A stretch of 64,000 nt of DNA from Thysanoteuthis rhombus (lineage: Eukaryota > Mollusca > Cephalopoda > Oegopsida > Thysanoteuthidae), in contig OY735233.1 of NCBI GenBank assembly GCA_963457665.1, forward strand, positions 43,738,892 to 43,802,891, given 5' to 3'. Below the pieces are notes generated by a model. The model searched no databases. It was not told where the DNA came from and worked only from the letters and a program-made list of their open reading frames with translations. Position 1 is the first letter of the stretch. Each line of letters opens with the position of its first letter. Below, piece after piece: positions 47,656 to 60,120 of this stretch. The position numbers and the translations under genes were made by a program.

Positions 47656-48752
47656 GTGGGCAACCAATATGAATAAGCCCTGAGTTTTAAAAAAAATCAA
47701 TGATGTTTAATGTAAAATAACATCCATACATTATGATAACACCCTATATAAAATAACAAACTACATGTATGACATAAGCTATATATTGAAATTATTGCTG
47801 AAAGGGAGGTGGTGCTTGATCTACACAGCTGGGGAGCCACATTAATAAAACTGTTATGTTTTTAAATCCCCAAAACGGCAACATGGTAAACAACTGCTGA
47901 TCCCAAAAAGAAAAAATTTCACACAGAGTCTCATAATATCAAATTCAGTGCAAAACATAAGAAACACTGAAAAAATTTCATAAATCATATTAACAGATAT
48001 TGGGAAATAAATGACTGAAATGACACAAAAAGGTTTTTGAAAAGAAAATGTATCCAGAGTTCAAAGCTGTAAACCTTTCTAGACTGTATATATAATAGAA
48101 TATAACTGTCAGAAATGATGCGGTTATTTATGTAAGGATTGGCACAAAGGAGCCCAAAGCAATTTCATGAGGTAATTTATTTTTGATAAATCAAGTATCT
48201 TAGTTTCAAGTTTTTTAAAGTCTTAACTCATCTCAAACTGTTTTAATGTGTGATGATCAGACATAAGTTTTAAGAGTTTCTATGATGTGATAAAAAATAA
48301 TGTCATAATAGGAAGGTGAATCAACCAATGAGATCATCCCATTTGTGCGCAAACAAACAAATGAAAAAACAGAAAAAATTGCATATAAGCAGATTATATG
48401 GTTATATATATACAGCTTATGATATGCTTATACATATATCAATATTAAATGGAAATCTAAAGTCTACACAGCAGGGACCTCTACATTTCACTATACAAGA
48501 TTAATAAAATAGATGGCCAATCTGAATAATCTTATAGAGTGAAACAGAGGAGACCCCACAGTAAAAGACCTTTAATTCCATGTAATATTGATTTATTTGC
48601 TCTACATGTAGTATTGAATGCTATTGGAATAAAACCATGAAAAATACATATCATTTACTAAATATAATTTCTACATGTATATATATAAGCATACATACAT
48701 ACATTTATAATGACCAAAAGAAAGAGTATGCAAATGCCAGAAATATACATAC

Positions 48753-51091
48753 CAGAGGAATCTCTTCAGACATTTCTTCACTAACATCTTTGATAGTTTT
48801 TTGATGTCTGTTTTTGTCCGATTTCACACTATAAACTTTGCTTGGTTTGATGAGATTCATCTCGGACTTTTCACCATCCGTAGATGGAGTTATTCGACTG
48901 GGAACTTTACGCTTCTGGGGGCTAAACAAATGTTCGTCACTTGAAGCATCCACACCAGAAGAATGAAAAGCATTCTTTTGAGGTTTGGATTTCATAGTTT
49001 TCTTGAACTTGGCCCCTTTTTTAGATCCGATTTGTTGATTGGAAACTTTCAATTTGTGGGGGTTGAACAACTGATCCTCACTTGAAGAATCGACATCAAC
49101 AGGTTGACGGGTAAATTTCTCAGACCCGCTTCTTCTGGATGATTTGGATCGATTAGACCTATCCTGAAAGATGGAATAAACTTTTCGAGATTGACCTGAA
49201 GGCTCATTAGGTGATGACTCAGACGCATTGTCTATATGAGAGACTTTTCTAGTGGATGGGCCCTCACCGGGAGATAACTCTGATGCCTTGTCTGTATGGG
49301 AGATTACTCTAGTAGAGGAGGGGCCTTTACGGGCAGATTGGCTAGATTTTCTCGATTTGAACGATGCTATTTCAGCAAGTTCTTCTGAACTGCTGGATCT
49401 CGTAACAGGTTTCTTCCTCATCATCCGACCTCCGGTGGACTTTTCTGCACTACTGGATCTTCTACTGCGTTTCTTCCTTGTTGTTGAGCCTCCAGTAGTA
49501 AGTTTTTCCGAACTGCTGGATCTTGTAACAGGTTTCTTCCTAACTATTCCACCTCCGGTAGATTTTTCTGCATTACTGGATCTCGTACTGTGATTCTTCC
49601 CAGTTGCTGGGCCTCCCATAGTAAGTTTTTCCGAACTGCTGGATCTTGTAACAGGTTTCGTCTCATTTTTGAGCCCTCCAGCAGTGGACTTTGCTGAACT
49701 GTCAGATTTTTCATCCATATCTGGTAAGTCATTACCAGATGATTTTCCGGACCCGGACAATTTTCTCTTTCTGGACGGCACTTCATCAGCAGATTTTTCT
49801 GAGCCGCTAGACTTTCTTGGTTTCTTTGCAGAAGGCACACTCGCAGCAACCAATACTTCAAACTTTCTCAACACTTCAATTGATTTCCTTCTCCTTGATA
49901 GGTCCTCATCTGTTGATTTTTTTTCCGAATCACTAGACTTTCCCCTCACTCTCTTCCCCTTGGGTAGGGGTTCCACATCAGAAGATTTGGGAGAGTCACC
50001 ACCTGATTTCTTTGATTCACCCGACTTTTGAGAGTGTCTTTTTAGATTAGGAACCTTTTCATCTGGAACCGCTTCGACCGCACCTTGAATCTCGGATCGT
50101 TTCCCTCCTGAGGAAGGACCTTCACTTGCAGAACCTCCCGATTCCTTTGACACTTTAGAACTCTTAAATGAACCAACTTTTGATGACTTGGGAACTTCAT
50201 TTTCAGAATCTTCGACTACCGATGACCGACTACCACTCCTTGATCTCTTTGATTTCAGACCAGAATTCGATGACTTGGGAACTTCATTTGCAGATCCTTC
50301 CCCGGCGGATGACCGACTACCACTTCTAGATCTCTGTGATTTGAGACCAGAATTCTTATACGTATCAACTTTCGATGACTTGGGAACTTCATTTGCAGAT
50401 CCTTCCCCGGCGGATGAACGACTACCACTCCTTGATTTCTGTGATTTGAGACCAGAATTCGATGACTTGGGAACTTCATTTGCAGATCCTTCCCCGGCGG
50501 ATGAACGACTACCACTCCTTGATCTCTTTGATTTCAGACCAGAATTTGATGACTTGGGAACTTCATTTGCAGATCCTTCCCCGGCAGATGAACGACTACC
50601 GCTTCTAGATCTCTGAGGTTTGGAATCTTTCGAAGAAACAGAATTTCGTCTTTTTTTCGGACCCAATTTTTCTGAATCATTATCTGAAGAAGCCTGCACC
50701 TTTGTACTCGATTTCGACGCACTTGATTTAGTTTTGGTAGTTGAATTGGAATTTGTCTCGGCATCCCTGACATTAGGGTCTGCGTCTTTTTCTTCACTCT
50801 GGATATTGGACAAATTTTGTAAAGCTTTCACGGGTTCTTTTTCGTTACTGACTTTCTTTATAGGATCTCTCGTTAGTTTGACTTTACTTTTAGGAGCCGA
50901 ACCTTCTTCAGGGAGATCTTTTTCTTCTGTGCTTTGCTTTTGTACTTCAAGTTCCGCTGCACGAAGAGCAGCTAAATTTATAGTTGGATCTTCTTGTTCT
51001 ACGGCCTGCTTAGGTCCAGAAACTTTCAGCCGGGAGATCGGCTCAATAAGTGAAATATCAACGTGTAGTTTCTTTTTTCTCCGCAGTTCAC
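48753..51091 (-). CDS. Coding exon 4: giant Ser/Arg/Lys-rich disordered exon
   Basis: 2,339 nt and 779 full codons after two bases that finish the split Ser codon. The acceptor is ACTTACAG at 51092 and the donor CTG|GTATGT at 48752. The open frame runs about 15 codons into intron 4 before a stop, so the exon end is set by the donor and by phase. Composition is dominated by Ser, Lys, Arg, Glu and Gly with almost no aromatic residues, as in intrinsically disordered chromatin proteins. Order along the protein: a more ordinary basic/acidic lead (ELRRKKKLHVDISLIEP...), a first tandem array (50151-50621), degenerate Ser-Gly-Ser-Glu-Lys units, a second array (49375-49663), then two copies of an acidic motif around LFxPxK. 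Many RSxS and SSSE contexts suit basophilic and acidophilic kinases. I recognise no folded domain. Confidence 0.9.
49375..49663 (-). repeat. Coding tandem array 2: alternating 20-21-residue repeats
   Basis: About five units alternate between a KPVTRSSSSEKLTxGG type and an RSSxAEKSTGG type, so the true period may be a 41-residue dimer. It lies at about residues 530-626. More decayed relatives (KSSGSEKSADEVP and similar) fill the stretch between this array and array 1, suggesting that most of the exon grew from one Ser-Ser-Glu-Lys-type unit. Confidence 0.88.
50151..50621 (-). repeat. Coding tandem array 1: five 29-35-residue repeats
   Basis: Five consecutive units of 29, 29, 35, 29 and 35 residues share a core SRSGSRSSAGEGSANEVPKS. 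Units 3 and 5 carry a 6-residue insertion after PKSSK. The first four are nearly identical at the nucleotide level; the fifth is diverged (SSVVEDSENEVP). All unit lengths are multiples of 3, so the frame is kept. It lies at about residues 211-367 of the protein. Confidence 0.93.
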
Positions 51092-51592
51092 CTGTAAGTA
51101 AAATAAATTTAAACAGGTTAACAATCGCAATGATTTGAGCTGATTGCTTGCATGAATGTTATTGGGAGAACGATACATGAATAAAGATATTATGTCGTTA
51201 CATATGAAACAGGGTTGGGCGATATAGACAAAAATTCATATCCTGATATTGTGAGGCTGGATAGCGATATACCAGATATACCCATGTATTTCCTTATGTC
51301 GAACTACAAGTCAAAGCCACATTAGATCTCACAGAAACTTCTATCAATATTACATTAAATAAAAAATAGACGTGTCTCTGAGAATGATTCTTTTTCAACT
51401 CAAACGGAGACACAGAATACTCTGACAATAAGAAACTAAGAATAAAAATGTACATAGAACATAAAATAGTTTTCGAGTGAGGTAAAGAGTTGAAGGAACT
51501 ATGACGGAGAGAATGGTGGGTTTGGTGTGTACACGCAGAGGGAGACTGGGAACTATTTTGGATGGGGACAGGCAAGCCATAGAAAAAAAAAA

Positions 51593-51650
51593 ACAAGATC
51601 TAGCTCCATATAACTAAATTGGTGACATTGTAGCTATATCGGTTTAGACA
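51593..51650 (+). repeat. Family G scrap in intron 3
   Basis: AGATCTAGCTCCATATAACTAAATTGG matches the family interior only. Confidence 0.5.
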
Positions 51651-52286
51651 GTAATATTCAATCTTATACTGTGTTTAAAAATATACTGGTACATCATATA
51701 AAGTTGATATACTGCCCAGCCCTAATATGAAACTAGCTAAAACCCGCCATATTAGACGGTTTCCACTTAGTAGGTATATTCAGTGGAAAGTATTTCTCCT
51801 CAAAACTTTCTACTTTAAAACATTTCCTTAGGTCCATTGAGTACACAAGCCAAATTTGTAACAATTTTGGTTGGACAGCACCAATGATTGGAAGCAGGGA
51901 AATGACAAACAAATCCAGTTGTTTTATAAAATAGATTCAGTTTTTTGAATAAAGTCAAGTAATTTGATTTCACTAAATCATTTCAACTTATAATGCTCCA
52001 TAACTCTTTTTCAACTCATGAATTATTATTGAATTTTGTATCAGATGAATTATTGCTTGTTTTGTATTGTTGTAATTAAATTATTGTAATCTGTGTTTCG
52101 TATGTAAATCATCAAACAGTTCAGAAAACAAATAAAATACATCCAACATTTGGAGATTGTTTTGTCGACTGAGAGAAAATTCAAATTAAATCAAAATTCA
52201 TCAAGAAAACGATTAAAGAACAACTATAATAACTGAATACGGGAAGTTAATGATGAAGATAAAACAACCCCTAAAATCAACAAGAT

Positions 52287-52326
52287 TATATATATGTATA
52301 TGTATCTATATATATATATATATGTA

Positions 52327-52392
<66 letters not shown>

Positions 52393-52437
52393 TAGATATA
52401 GATATAGATATATATATATATATATATGGAGAGAGAG
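52287..52437. repeat. Compound (TA)n(GA)n(GATA)n(TA)n microsatellite
   Basis: 151 bp: TA/TGTATC, then TA, then GA at about 52361-52388, then GATA and TA again. Confidence 0.97.
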
Positions 52438-52648
52438 TAGACCCTTGGTTTAACAGACCCTGAGATAACGATTTTCGGAATTTATCAGGCACTCTAACAG
52501 TGTATGCATGTGCGTGCAAATGACTTGCTTTCAGCGTTATCAGCTTGAATATTTTACAAGTAAATTTAGATATCTGAGTCACGTTAAGATATAAGAAATC
52601 GTTTTTAGATATTGGATATCAATTCAGATATTTTTTCAACGAGGCTCA

Positions 52649-52760
52649 GATGTATTTAGATTTTTTAGCAAAATCTTGATGTATTTTGATTTTTTTTGCA
52701 AAATCTTCATATATTTAGATCTTTTTTTCAAAATCTTGATATATCTGGATTTTTTTAAAA
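52649..52760 (+). repeat. Four-copy minisatellite, period 29-30 bp
   Basis: Units opening GATGTATTTAGAT and closing CAAAATCTT start at 52649, 52678, 52708 and 52738, the last one partial. Confidence 0.85.
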
Positions 52761-53662
52761 GTTCAGTCCTGAACTTTTATCAATCATCCAAAATTTTGCC
52801 GAATCCTTGTCGTGGCACTTGAATCCAGTATGGCCGTTTGTTTCTCTACTTACAGTCAGGGGAGAACAAAGAGTAGGACTGTTAAGAGTCTCCGCAGATA
52901 ACTAACTAATTATATCCTGTGGGTATTTTAGATTTTAGAAGCACATGGATGTATTGGCTGTTAAGACATAGTAAGAGTGTAGAGCACCAATATCCTGATT
53001 TGGTTATGAATGCCAACATTAAAAACGTTTTTCAAAATTATGGTTTTACCTGGGCTAAAAAAACTGGAAACTGATTTGTTAATTAGTGAATGACAGGCAT
53101 TTTTATTTAACATCAAAATGTTTCCTAATTAACAAATTTCCTTTTGCTGTTTAAAAAGAAGGATTTTTTGGAATATCAATTTTCAATTTTCCTCTTTTTC
53201 ACTGTTTTTAATCTGTAGTAAGTGTAGAGGGTTAGAGTTGAAAATTTTGCATATGATTTGTTTTTTTTTTAACCTTGCAGCTTATGTAGGAGAATTTTTT
53301 TTTTCTTTCAATTTTAGGTGCTTTCAGTCCATTAGACCCCACAACCTTCCTGAAATTTGTTAGTTTTAAAAAAAATTGACTTTAAAAGGGTTTTACAAGG
53401 TGGGGTCCTTCTTACAATGTGACCATAAGGCTGAAAAACTGGAAACTTACTTTCTGCCATTTTTATGGAGGTTAAGCTTACATGAATTATGAGACTTTTT
53501 TAAAATGTTCAAATAATGCCCTTTCTTTGAATTTTACAGACTTTCGGCTTTAACTGACACCCATTCGCCCTTATTAGTATGTTAAACTGAAGGTTTACTG
53601 TATACATGTTCATATGAAAAAATTTTAAGGCTTCGTCATAGCTACATATGCATAAAACGTAC

Positions 53663-53750
53663 TTGTTCTTGGTGTGTCCCGCGGACTGGAGGCCCATTTT
53701 GGAGGCGATATGGCAAATGTCTGTTCGGTTTCTGCAGTGGGGGCATCTCC
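53663..53750 (-). CDS. Coding exon 3 of the Ser-rich coiled-coil gene
   Basis: 88 nt in phase 0, ending with one base of a split Ser codon. The acceptor is TATTTTCAG and the donor ACAA|GTACGT. It encodes 29 residues including EQTFAISPPKWASSPRDTP, with two Ser-Pro and one Thr-Pro site that are candidates for proline-directed kinases such as CDK1 (inference). Confidence 0.75.
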
Positions 53751-53896
53751 CTGAAAATAGAATCATGAAAAGGATCTTTCAAATAATCTTTTCTCAAAAT
53801 CAATTTCTTTCAAGAAATAAAGCATGAATTTTCGAATGGTCACATGGTGAAATGAATCTTTCCATAATTTACAGTTCCACTACGAAAATGAAGTGT

Positions 53897-54110
53897 TGAG
53901 TGGTATAGAGGTTACAAGCACAGAGAAAAAAAAGAAATTAGCAAAATGAATTCAAGTTTTGACTGAGGTGACTTATGCTCACATTGCATTTAATCCCTTG
54001 GGAGATGCATGAATCCATACCCCCACTTATGGGTAAATAGCATGGCAGTTGAAGCACTTTAGCCCTGTATACTTGGGTATCCGTGGATCATTCAAGAAAT
54101 AAAAACAAAA
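53897..54110 (+). repeat. Family F SINE-like repeat, copy 3
   Basis: AGTGGTATAGAGGTTACAAG, AATTCAAGTTTTGACTGAGG, CCCTTGGGAGATGCATGAAT, TGGGTAAATAGCATGGCAGT. Confidence 0.65.
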
Positions 54111-54569
54111 TAAAATAATCAACTTGTCTTATTTTTCATTTTTTTCTACAATATCTTCTTTTGTTCTTTGGTTTATACTCCAAGATAATATGTAAGACTT
54201 CAATTTTAGCTTCAAGTGAAGTTTTTCCCTAACATAAAGCTAAATAATTTGACCAACAATTTGACCAACTACTGATTTAATTGTTTTTCATACTAACTAT
54301 GGTCGTGCTGTGCGACACAAGAGCAACAAAGCTGGGCAATGAAAATGCTATTTATAAGGCAGTGGTCAATTTCTGCCAGAATTTCTGGTATGAGCATAGT
54401 ACCCATAAAAAATGACAAGATCATTCAAGCATGGATAAATCATGCAAATATATATTTTAGGATAAATGAATTTATTGCATAATCCTTTGAGGACAATATT
54501 CTTTATAAAAAGTACGATTCCAAGAGTTTTGGTCGAATTCCTAGTTCTACTCAGAACTACTGACATTTA

Positions 54570-54584
54570 TACATACATACATAC

Positions 54585-54621
<37 letters not shown>
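54570..54621. repeat. (ACAT)n(TA)n microsatellite
   Basis: Four ACAT units then 35 bp of TA. Confidence 0.95.
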
Positions 54622-54625
<4 letters not shown>

Positions 54626-55049
54626 ATAAGTTATCCATACATAAATGACTCTGTCTATTTTCCAATTCAATAATTTCCAATGGTTTGTGATTAAGATTCT
54701 TCACCAGACTAATTTTTTTTATTTAGATTTTCAACTGGATTAAACAATAATCAAATTAGTTTTTATTCTCAAATAATACGCCACCCTTTTCCATCGTCAT
54801 GGTCACCCCCAACCCACCCTATCTATGCAAGCTTATGTATTATGTAGGTTAGGGGTGACTGCACCAGTTGAAAGGGGACATAGCACAGTAGTGGCCAGCT
54901 AGTGAGGCAGAAGAGGAAACAAAAGAAGAGGTGCAGAGACTTGAAACTGGGATAAATATTCTCCTGTTCCCATCATGACACTATGACATGAACAGACAAA
55001 TAAACCAACAAATTTTATGACACTGATATTTATTTATATAGATTATATA

Positions 55050-55320
55050 CTGATTTATTCAAGTTGGAGTTCCCATCCTATCTCAACCAAAATATTCCTT
55101 TTGGATTATCTTGGCAGTCCAAGCCGAGGTAAAGTTGGATGGTTAGGTGTGGGGCTAGAAACTCCACCCTGTAAAACCAGCTTGTTATTGAAACTGCAGC
55201 AGCACCCACCCAGCCAGAGCTAGGTCATAAAGATTCCTCTTCAGAATCGCACACGGCAATTTTTCCATAGCCTGCACGGGACCAAAAAGCCTGTTATCAA
55301 CTGAAGAATAGGAGGGTGTA
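55050..55320 (+). repeat. LINE-like 3' fragment
   Basis: GGGGCTAGAAACTCCACCCT also occurs at 3880-3900, and CATAGCCTGCACGGGACCAA at 43456-43475. The order suggests the tail of a LINE, but no convincing protein motif remains. Confidence 0.4.
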
Positions 55321-55449
55321 AAAAATATTTTTACTTTTGAGATGGATGATTTTTTTTGTGTAAAGTTTGAGAAACAAAAATTTCTTAGTTCCAATAAAAA
55401 GTGATAAAAAAATAATTGATTCAGTGTGTTGATTTCTGAAAATTATTTT

Positions 55450-57700
55450 ATCACTAATGTTCAATTCTGTATCCTGTGCAGCTTTGAAATCTTACAGTAT
55501 GGCATAATTTCTCTTGCGCACGGCTTGAGAAAATACTGCTCATAACACGGGCTAGTGAAAGCCTACAGAGAATCAGGTCGTCGAATAACCTTTTGAGAAC
55601 AAAGGCAAAAACCAGGATATGGGACCTGGAACATCCAAACCCTGTTAGAGAGTGGGAAATCAGCTCAAATAGCAGACTAAAATCCACAGAGGAAGAGAAG
55701 AGTTGGGAGGCCAAAACAAACCTAGGAGATCAGTCATGAGCCCAACTGAAGGGAGCTGCCCAGAATTGCATCCACTAGCGATGTGTAATTGCATCCCCAT
55801 GCTCCACAAAGAGTTTACAAAAATAGACAAAAAGTTTCCTTATCTTGGGTGTAATAGTCTCAACGTTTTGGCCATTGTACTATCCGGCTTTCTTTAGAAG
55901 ACTATCACATTTGGTACCATTCTTAGAATCTTAAACCAAACTTTTCATTCCTAATCCTTAAGCAAAAACAAATATCAGGTTCATGGCTCCAAAATCCCAC
56001 CACCTGACTGATACCCTGGACAATGGATGGGTAGATATGGTAACACTGAACAGACACTCCATTTAAAACGTGCCGCTATATGTAAGGGAGGTAACTCTAA
56101 AATTCTAATTCTAAATGATGTGCTCTTGAGTTGAATAAGATTCAAGACAAAAATACAGGTGTGATAAAGAGGATTATACACAGATTCAAACTGTTGTCCT
56201 CATCTTGGTTGTTATAATCAGTGTTTTGGTCATTGTACCATTGGCCTGACTTAAGGTGCTTGTCATATTTGGTGATGTTCTCAGAATCTCAACTGAACCC
56301 TTGACTTGGGTTGACTGTTCTTATTCCACTGTCCATGCTAGGTGAATCAGCATCACTTGAAATTTTTATAAAATTAATCTTTTTGCCCTGACTGTTATCG
56401 GCATCGTAAAAGTCATCAAAAAACTTTGGAGCAAGCATGTACAGCCAACATGACCCTCCTCCCTAGTATAGCCATCCCTCATAATAACGTCAGTGTTTAG
56501 GGTCCACGAAAGTCAACCATGTTATAACTAAGCAACAAGAACTGCAGGGTGAGGTTTGCAAATAACCAACATCACCAATAACAGTAAATTACCAATGGAA
56601 ATTCTCAATACCAGTTTTCAGTTTTATTTTTATCTTAAGCAGCAGGAATATATATACTATTTTAAAACATTTCTTGTCCACATGGCAACAAATTGTGCAC
56701 CGTCTTCCTTTGTCTATATGATTTCATACAAAACCCTGTGAAATAAGTGGGAAACTCATACGTGATGAAGAAAAATAATCAATGCAAAAATAAGCATTGG
56801 TTACATTTTTCAAAGAAAGAACAATTCCTTTTTCGAAAATAAATGGATTGTTGCCATTTCATTATTTTTTATTTCTTAGCTTTTTTCAGGAGCGAAGAGA
56901 GGTTAGGAAGGTTGAAAGTTTTGAAAAAAGATTTTAAAGAAATGCAAACAACTTTCAGAACTCAATGATTTAATTTTATGACAAAAAAAATGGGAGGGGG
57001 GGTAATGTTGTAGAAATTCTAAGAACAACAAGTGTCTGCCAGTATGTCCTGGTACCATCTGTATGGTGAGCTTACAAAAAAATTGCGGTACGCACATCTT
57101 TTTATTAATATTTCATACTCAGGATTTTTTTTTCATTCTCTCTACTAAATCTCCTACTTGGGATTTTATTTGAAAATTCTTTTTCAAGTAAAGTTCATAC
57201 TTGAGACATTTCTAGTTTAAGGGTTAAAAGCGAATGAAGAAAACTTGGAAAACTGGCGGAAAACCGTCATCAATTTCCCAAACTGGTATTTACCGGTATT
57301 TGAATATCGGTTTGCAAACCCTACTTTTAGAGAATATTCAAGGGCAGGCGATAGATGAAAGAAGCTAATCATCACCCATTACATAAAAACTAAGAGAGAT
57401 TTGACCAGATAAACAGAGGCATTCCTTGATGTTTGTTCAATATGACCAAAAATAAATACTGGTAAACCTTGATAGTAAGGTCCGACAACTACAAGGCTTG
57501 AAAAAGCCATCCCTGCACAAACTTGCTTGGTTAGCAGCAAACAGACCTCAAAGACGCAGTACTGGGAACTTTGAGATCTGGCAAGAAACTGAGGAAGCTA
57601 AGGACCCTAGCCAGGGAAAAGACGCCATGGCTTCAAATGGATGAGGACTAAATGCTACTGTAGGATGTTTCATACTACTACAGTGGCAGAATATATTCAA
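55450..57700. other. Intron 2 stretch with unassigned fragments
   Basis: Text with TTTTGGCCATTGTACTATCC (about 55867) recurs as TTTTGGTCATTGTACCATTG (about 56225), a further repeat family. Around 57520-57650 a plus-strand frame looks decayed-coding, but I cannot name it. Confidence 0.45.
56464..56545 (+). repeat. Family G scrap in intron 2
   Basis: ATCCCTCATAATAACGTCAG, then GGGTCCACGAAAGTCAACCA and TTATAACTAAGC. Confidence 0.5.
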
Positions 57701-57701
57701 T

Positions 57702-57868
57702 CATCATACCTTGATTAGTGCGGTTGATTTGTTCCAAAATCATCCATACTGTTCAAGGTCTTACAATTGAATGTGTTTTCGTTTTCAGCTTATACTCAGT
57801 TACATTAATTTGCACAGCAATACCATAATCATACAACATTAAAACCTGCACTATTCAAGGTATTCCTG
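57702..57868. mobile_element. Tigger/pogo-like miniature element
   Basis: Left CATCATACCTTGATTAGTGC and right GCACTATTCAAGGTATTCCTG are inverted repeats of about 20 bp with the Tigger-type end CAGG(T)ATACC. The interior shares CCATACTGTTCAAGGTCTTA with the fragment at 35663. 167 bp, non-coding. Confidence 0.62.
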
Positions 57869-58368
57869 AACTATGTATTACAAAAGGATACCATACTTTA
57901 GTATTTGAAAACAAAATATTTATAACAATGACTCAACCATTTAAACCTGTAAGCTGCTACTCTTTCTGATACCCCTGTATCTGAGCTCCAGAGTGAGAAA
58001 AGGAAAAAAGAAATTAATAAAGAAAGTTTTGTTCATTGACAACTGAAATGTTTTTCTCTAATTTGTTTAAGTTTTCACACTTGATTACCAGCATAAATCA
58101 AATATATTTCTTAGTGGGGGTGGGATAGGAGTTGTGTCACCTCTGTCATCAAATGGGCTTGGGGTGTAGTAAAATAGGGCTCGGCTAGAAATATTGGCCT
58201 AATGGTTCAAAGGGAAATTCTGTTTATATTCGCTGCTTTCTAAACAAGTGGGCGATGATATAAGGAAATATGTTTGGGCCAACACACCTTCATATTACAA
58301 ACTACGCTATAAAGAACTGTGTTATAATGGGGGACGTCTGTATAAACAGAAATAAATCAATTACTTAC

Positions 58369-58432
58369 AGTTTCCTTACGGCCATGAGGTATTGGTATGA
58401 AATTAAACTCTCTTTTTGTCGTTGTTCTCTTT
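58369..58432 (-). CDS. Coding exon 2 of the Ser-rich coiled-coil gene
   Basis: 64 nt. The acceptor is TTTTCTAG and the donor ACT|GTAAGT. The first base completes an upstream codon; the remaining 21 codons begin KRTTTKREFNFIPIPHG and end in phase 0. It is strongly basic, with a short hydrophobic stretch (FNFIPI). The other two frames do not fit the flanking phases. Confidence 0.65.
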
Positions 58433-59087
58433 CTAGAAAATGAAAAAGAATTATTGCTCAAACATCATAAAAGTATTGAATTAGAAACAAAATTCATCAT
58501 CAGAGTTTCCAGAAGCGGAGATAATCCAATCCAGGTCTTTTCTCTGGGACTTACTAAACACAGGCATTGAAAGTTGTAATGTTGAAAAGGTAAGTTAAGT
58601 GATTCAGGAGACAAAGGTTCAATACCAGCTTCAAGGCACTGCTGGGTATTCAACGTCCGTGAAATAAAGCTTGGATTATCTCCCCTTCTGGACAAATCCA
58701 GTAACATCATTTGCCTACTCCTTCCATGACGACTGGGACTATTGCGCTTATTTCTGCCATGTCTTACCAGCCAACATTTCATCTCACCTCTCCATCTTCT
58801 GTTGGATTTCCTCTTACAGCATTTGCTATCCATTGAGCACCATTCAACCAACCTTTTGTGCCATTTGTTATCCTACCACCTTACTATGTGTCCAACCCAC
58901 CTCCATTTTTTGTCATAGAGTTATTCCTCGCATTGTTCTGTCCATTATCGTTTATGCAACTCTGGGTTTGATTCCAAGCAATTTTGTTAATTCCAATGCT
59001 TCATACCTGTACGTCATAGCTGGTATTATACATACATTATAATATACTATACAGACAGTATTTCATGAATAATACTAGAAACAGAAT

Positions 59088-59525
59088 ATGTCTGGTTAGT
59101 CCCTCAGTAGGAACTGTCACATAATCAAGGTCTATTGGCAGCATTCCATGTCGGGGGTGATCAATTAAAAATTGGAAAAGGGGATTTATCAAGGAATAAA
59201 TTACTTCTTGCCTTTGTTGAGTAGTGATCACTAAAGAAAGTCTAAATCAAAAAAAATACAAGTGGATACAAAGTAAGGGATTAATACAGCATAAACTTAC
59301 ATTGGAAATTGAACCTCCCGAAAACCAATTTAGGGGAGGAATTTTCAAATGAAAAAAAAAAATGTTTCAAGGAGATTTAGGAGTAAACACTTAAATTTTC
59401 AGTCCTCTAGCTCCATTGGTGTGGACTGTCTAAATCATACACATATGAATATATATATATAGCCAACCAAACCAACTCGAAAACTGAGGAATCCTATGTC
59501 GACAGTTTTGGTTGATGGTTTCTAT
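59088..59525 (+). repeat. Family A repeat in intron 1, full length
   Basis: From TGTCTGGTTAGTCCCTCAGT to GACAGTTTTGGTTGATGGTTTC. (TA)5 at about 59451-59461 sits at the microsatellite site. Confidence 0.86.
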
Positions 59526-59629
59526 TCAACAATATTTCCCAAATCAGAATTGGTGTATAAGAGTGTTTGTCTTTGGAATTGACACCAACTGAATTTTACT
59601 AATGAATTTTCCAGAATACATAATTCTAT

Positions 59630-60120
59630 AAAACACTCAGAAAGCATAAACCGCAACCAATGCTATTGTCATGGGAAGTAATTGTGCATGGATCCACCAC
59701 AAATTTTATCACTTCTTCTGTAGCCTTCTTACCACTCTTCTACAAAATTTTATTTAAACTAATAGAGAAATTCGGGACAGTGTCGTGAACAGACAAACTT
59801 TTAGCAATATTATGTGGTGCGGACATAACTACGATGGAGGGGAGATAATTGTGCATGGATCTATCCCAAACTTTAATCACTTCTCCTGTAGCCTATAACA
59901 TTTCATTTAAATTCATTGAGTACTTTTGCAGATATCGTGTAGACTAACACGAGTGTACAAATAAATGCATGAAAGAAATGGAATATCTCTCAATCGAAAA
60001 AATATTCTTCAATCCACCTCCAGATTTAACTGATTCTTCCTTACTCCATCAGGCACCCTTCCACAAAATTTCATAGAAATTCAGCGTGAATATTTTGGGT
60101 GATATCAATCGGACAAAGAA
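59630..60120 (-). repeat. Family C repeats, reverse, about 1.7 copies
   Basis: ACACTCAGAAAGCATAAACC, GGGAAGTAATTGTGCATGGA and ACAAAATTTTATTTAAACTA, then a second AATTGTGCATGGATCTATCC ... TTTTGCAGATATCGTGTAGA, and a third start at about 59995. Confidence 0.75.

Noticed and set aside
49252..51138. Plus-strand frames of 113-172 codons rich in Asp, Leu and Phe
   Set aside because: Antisense shadows of the Ser/Lys/Glu-rich exon on the minus strand.
57520..57660. Decayed coding patch (plus strand)
   Set aside because: The frame LAWLAANRPQRRSTGNFE... looks coding-like but I cannot match it to a family, so no call was made.
58671..59042. 123-codon plus and 128-codon minus frames
   Set aside because: Overlapping opposite frames in intron 2-flanking DNA with no family resemblance; neither fits the phase of the neighbouring exon.
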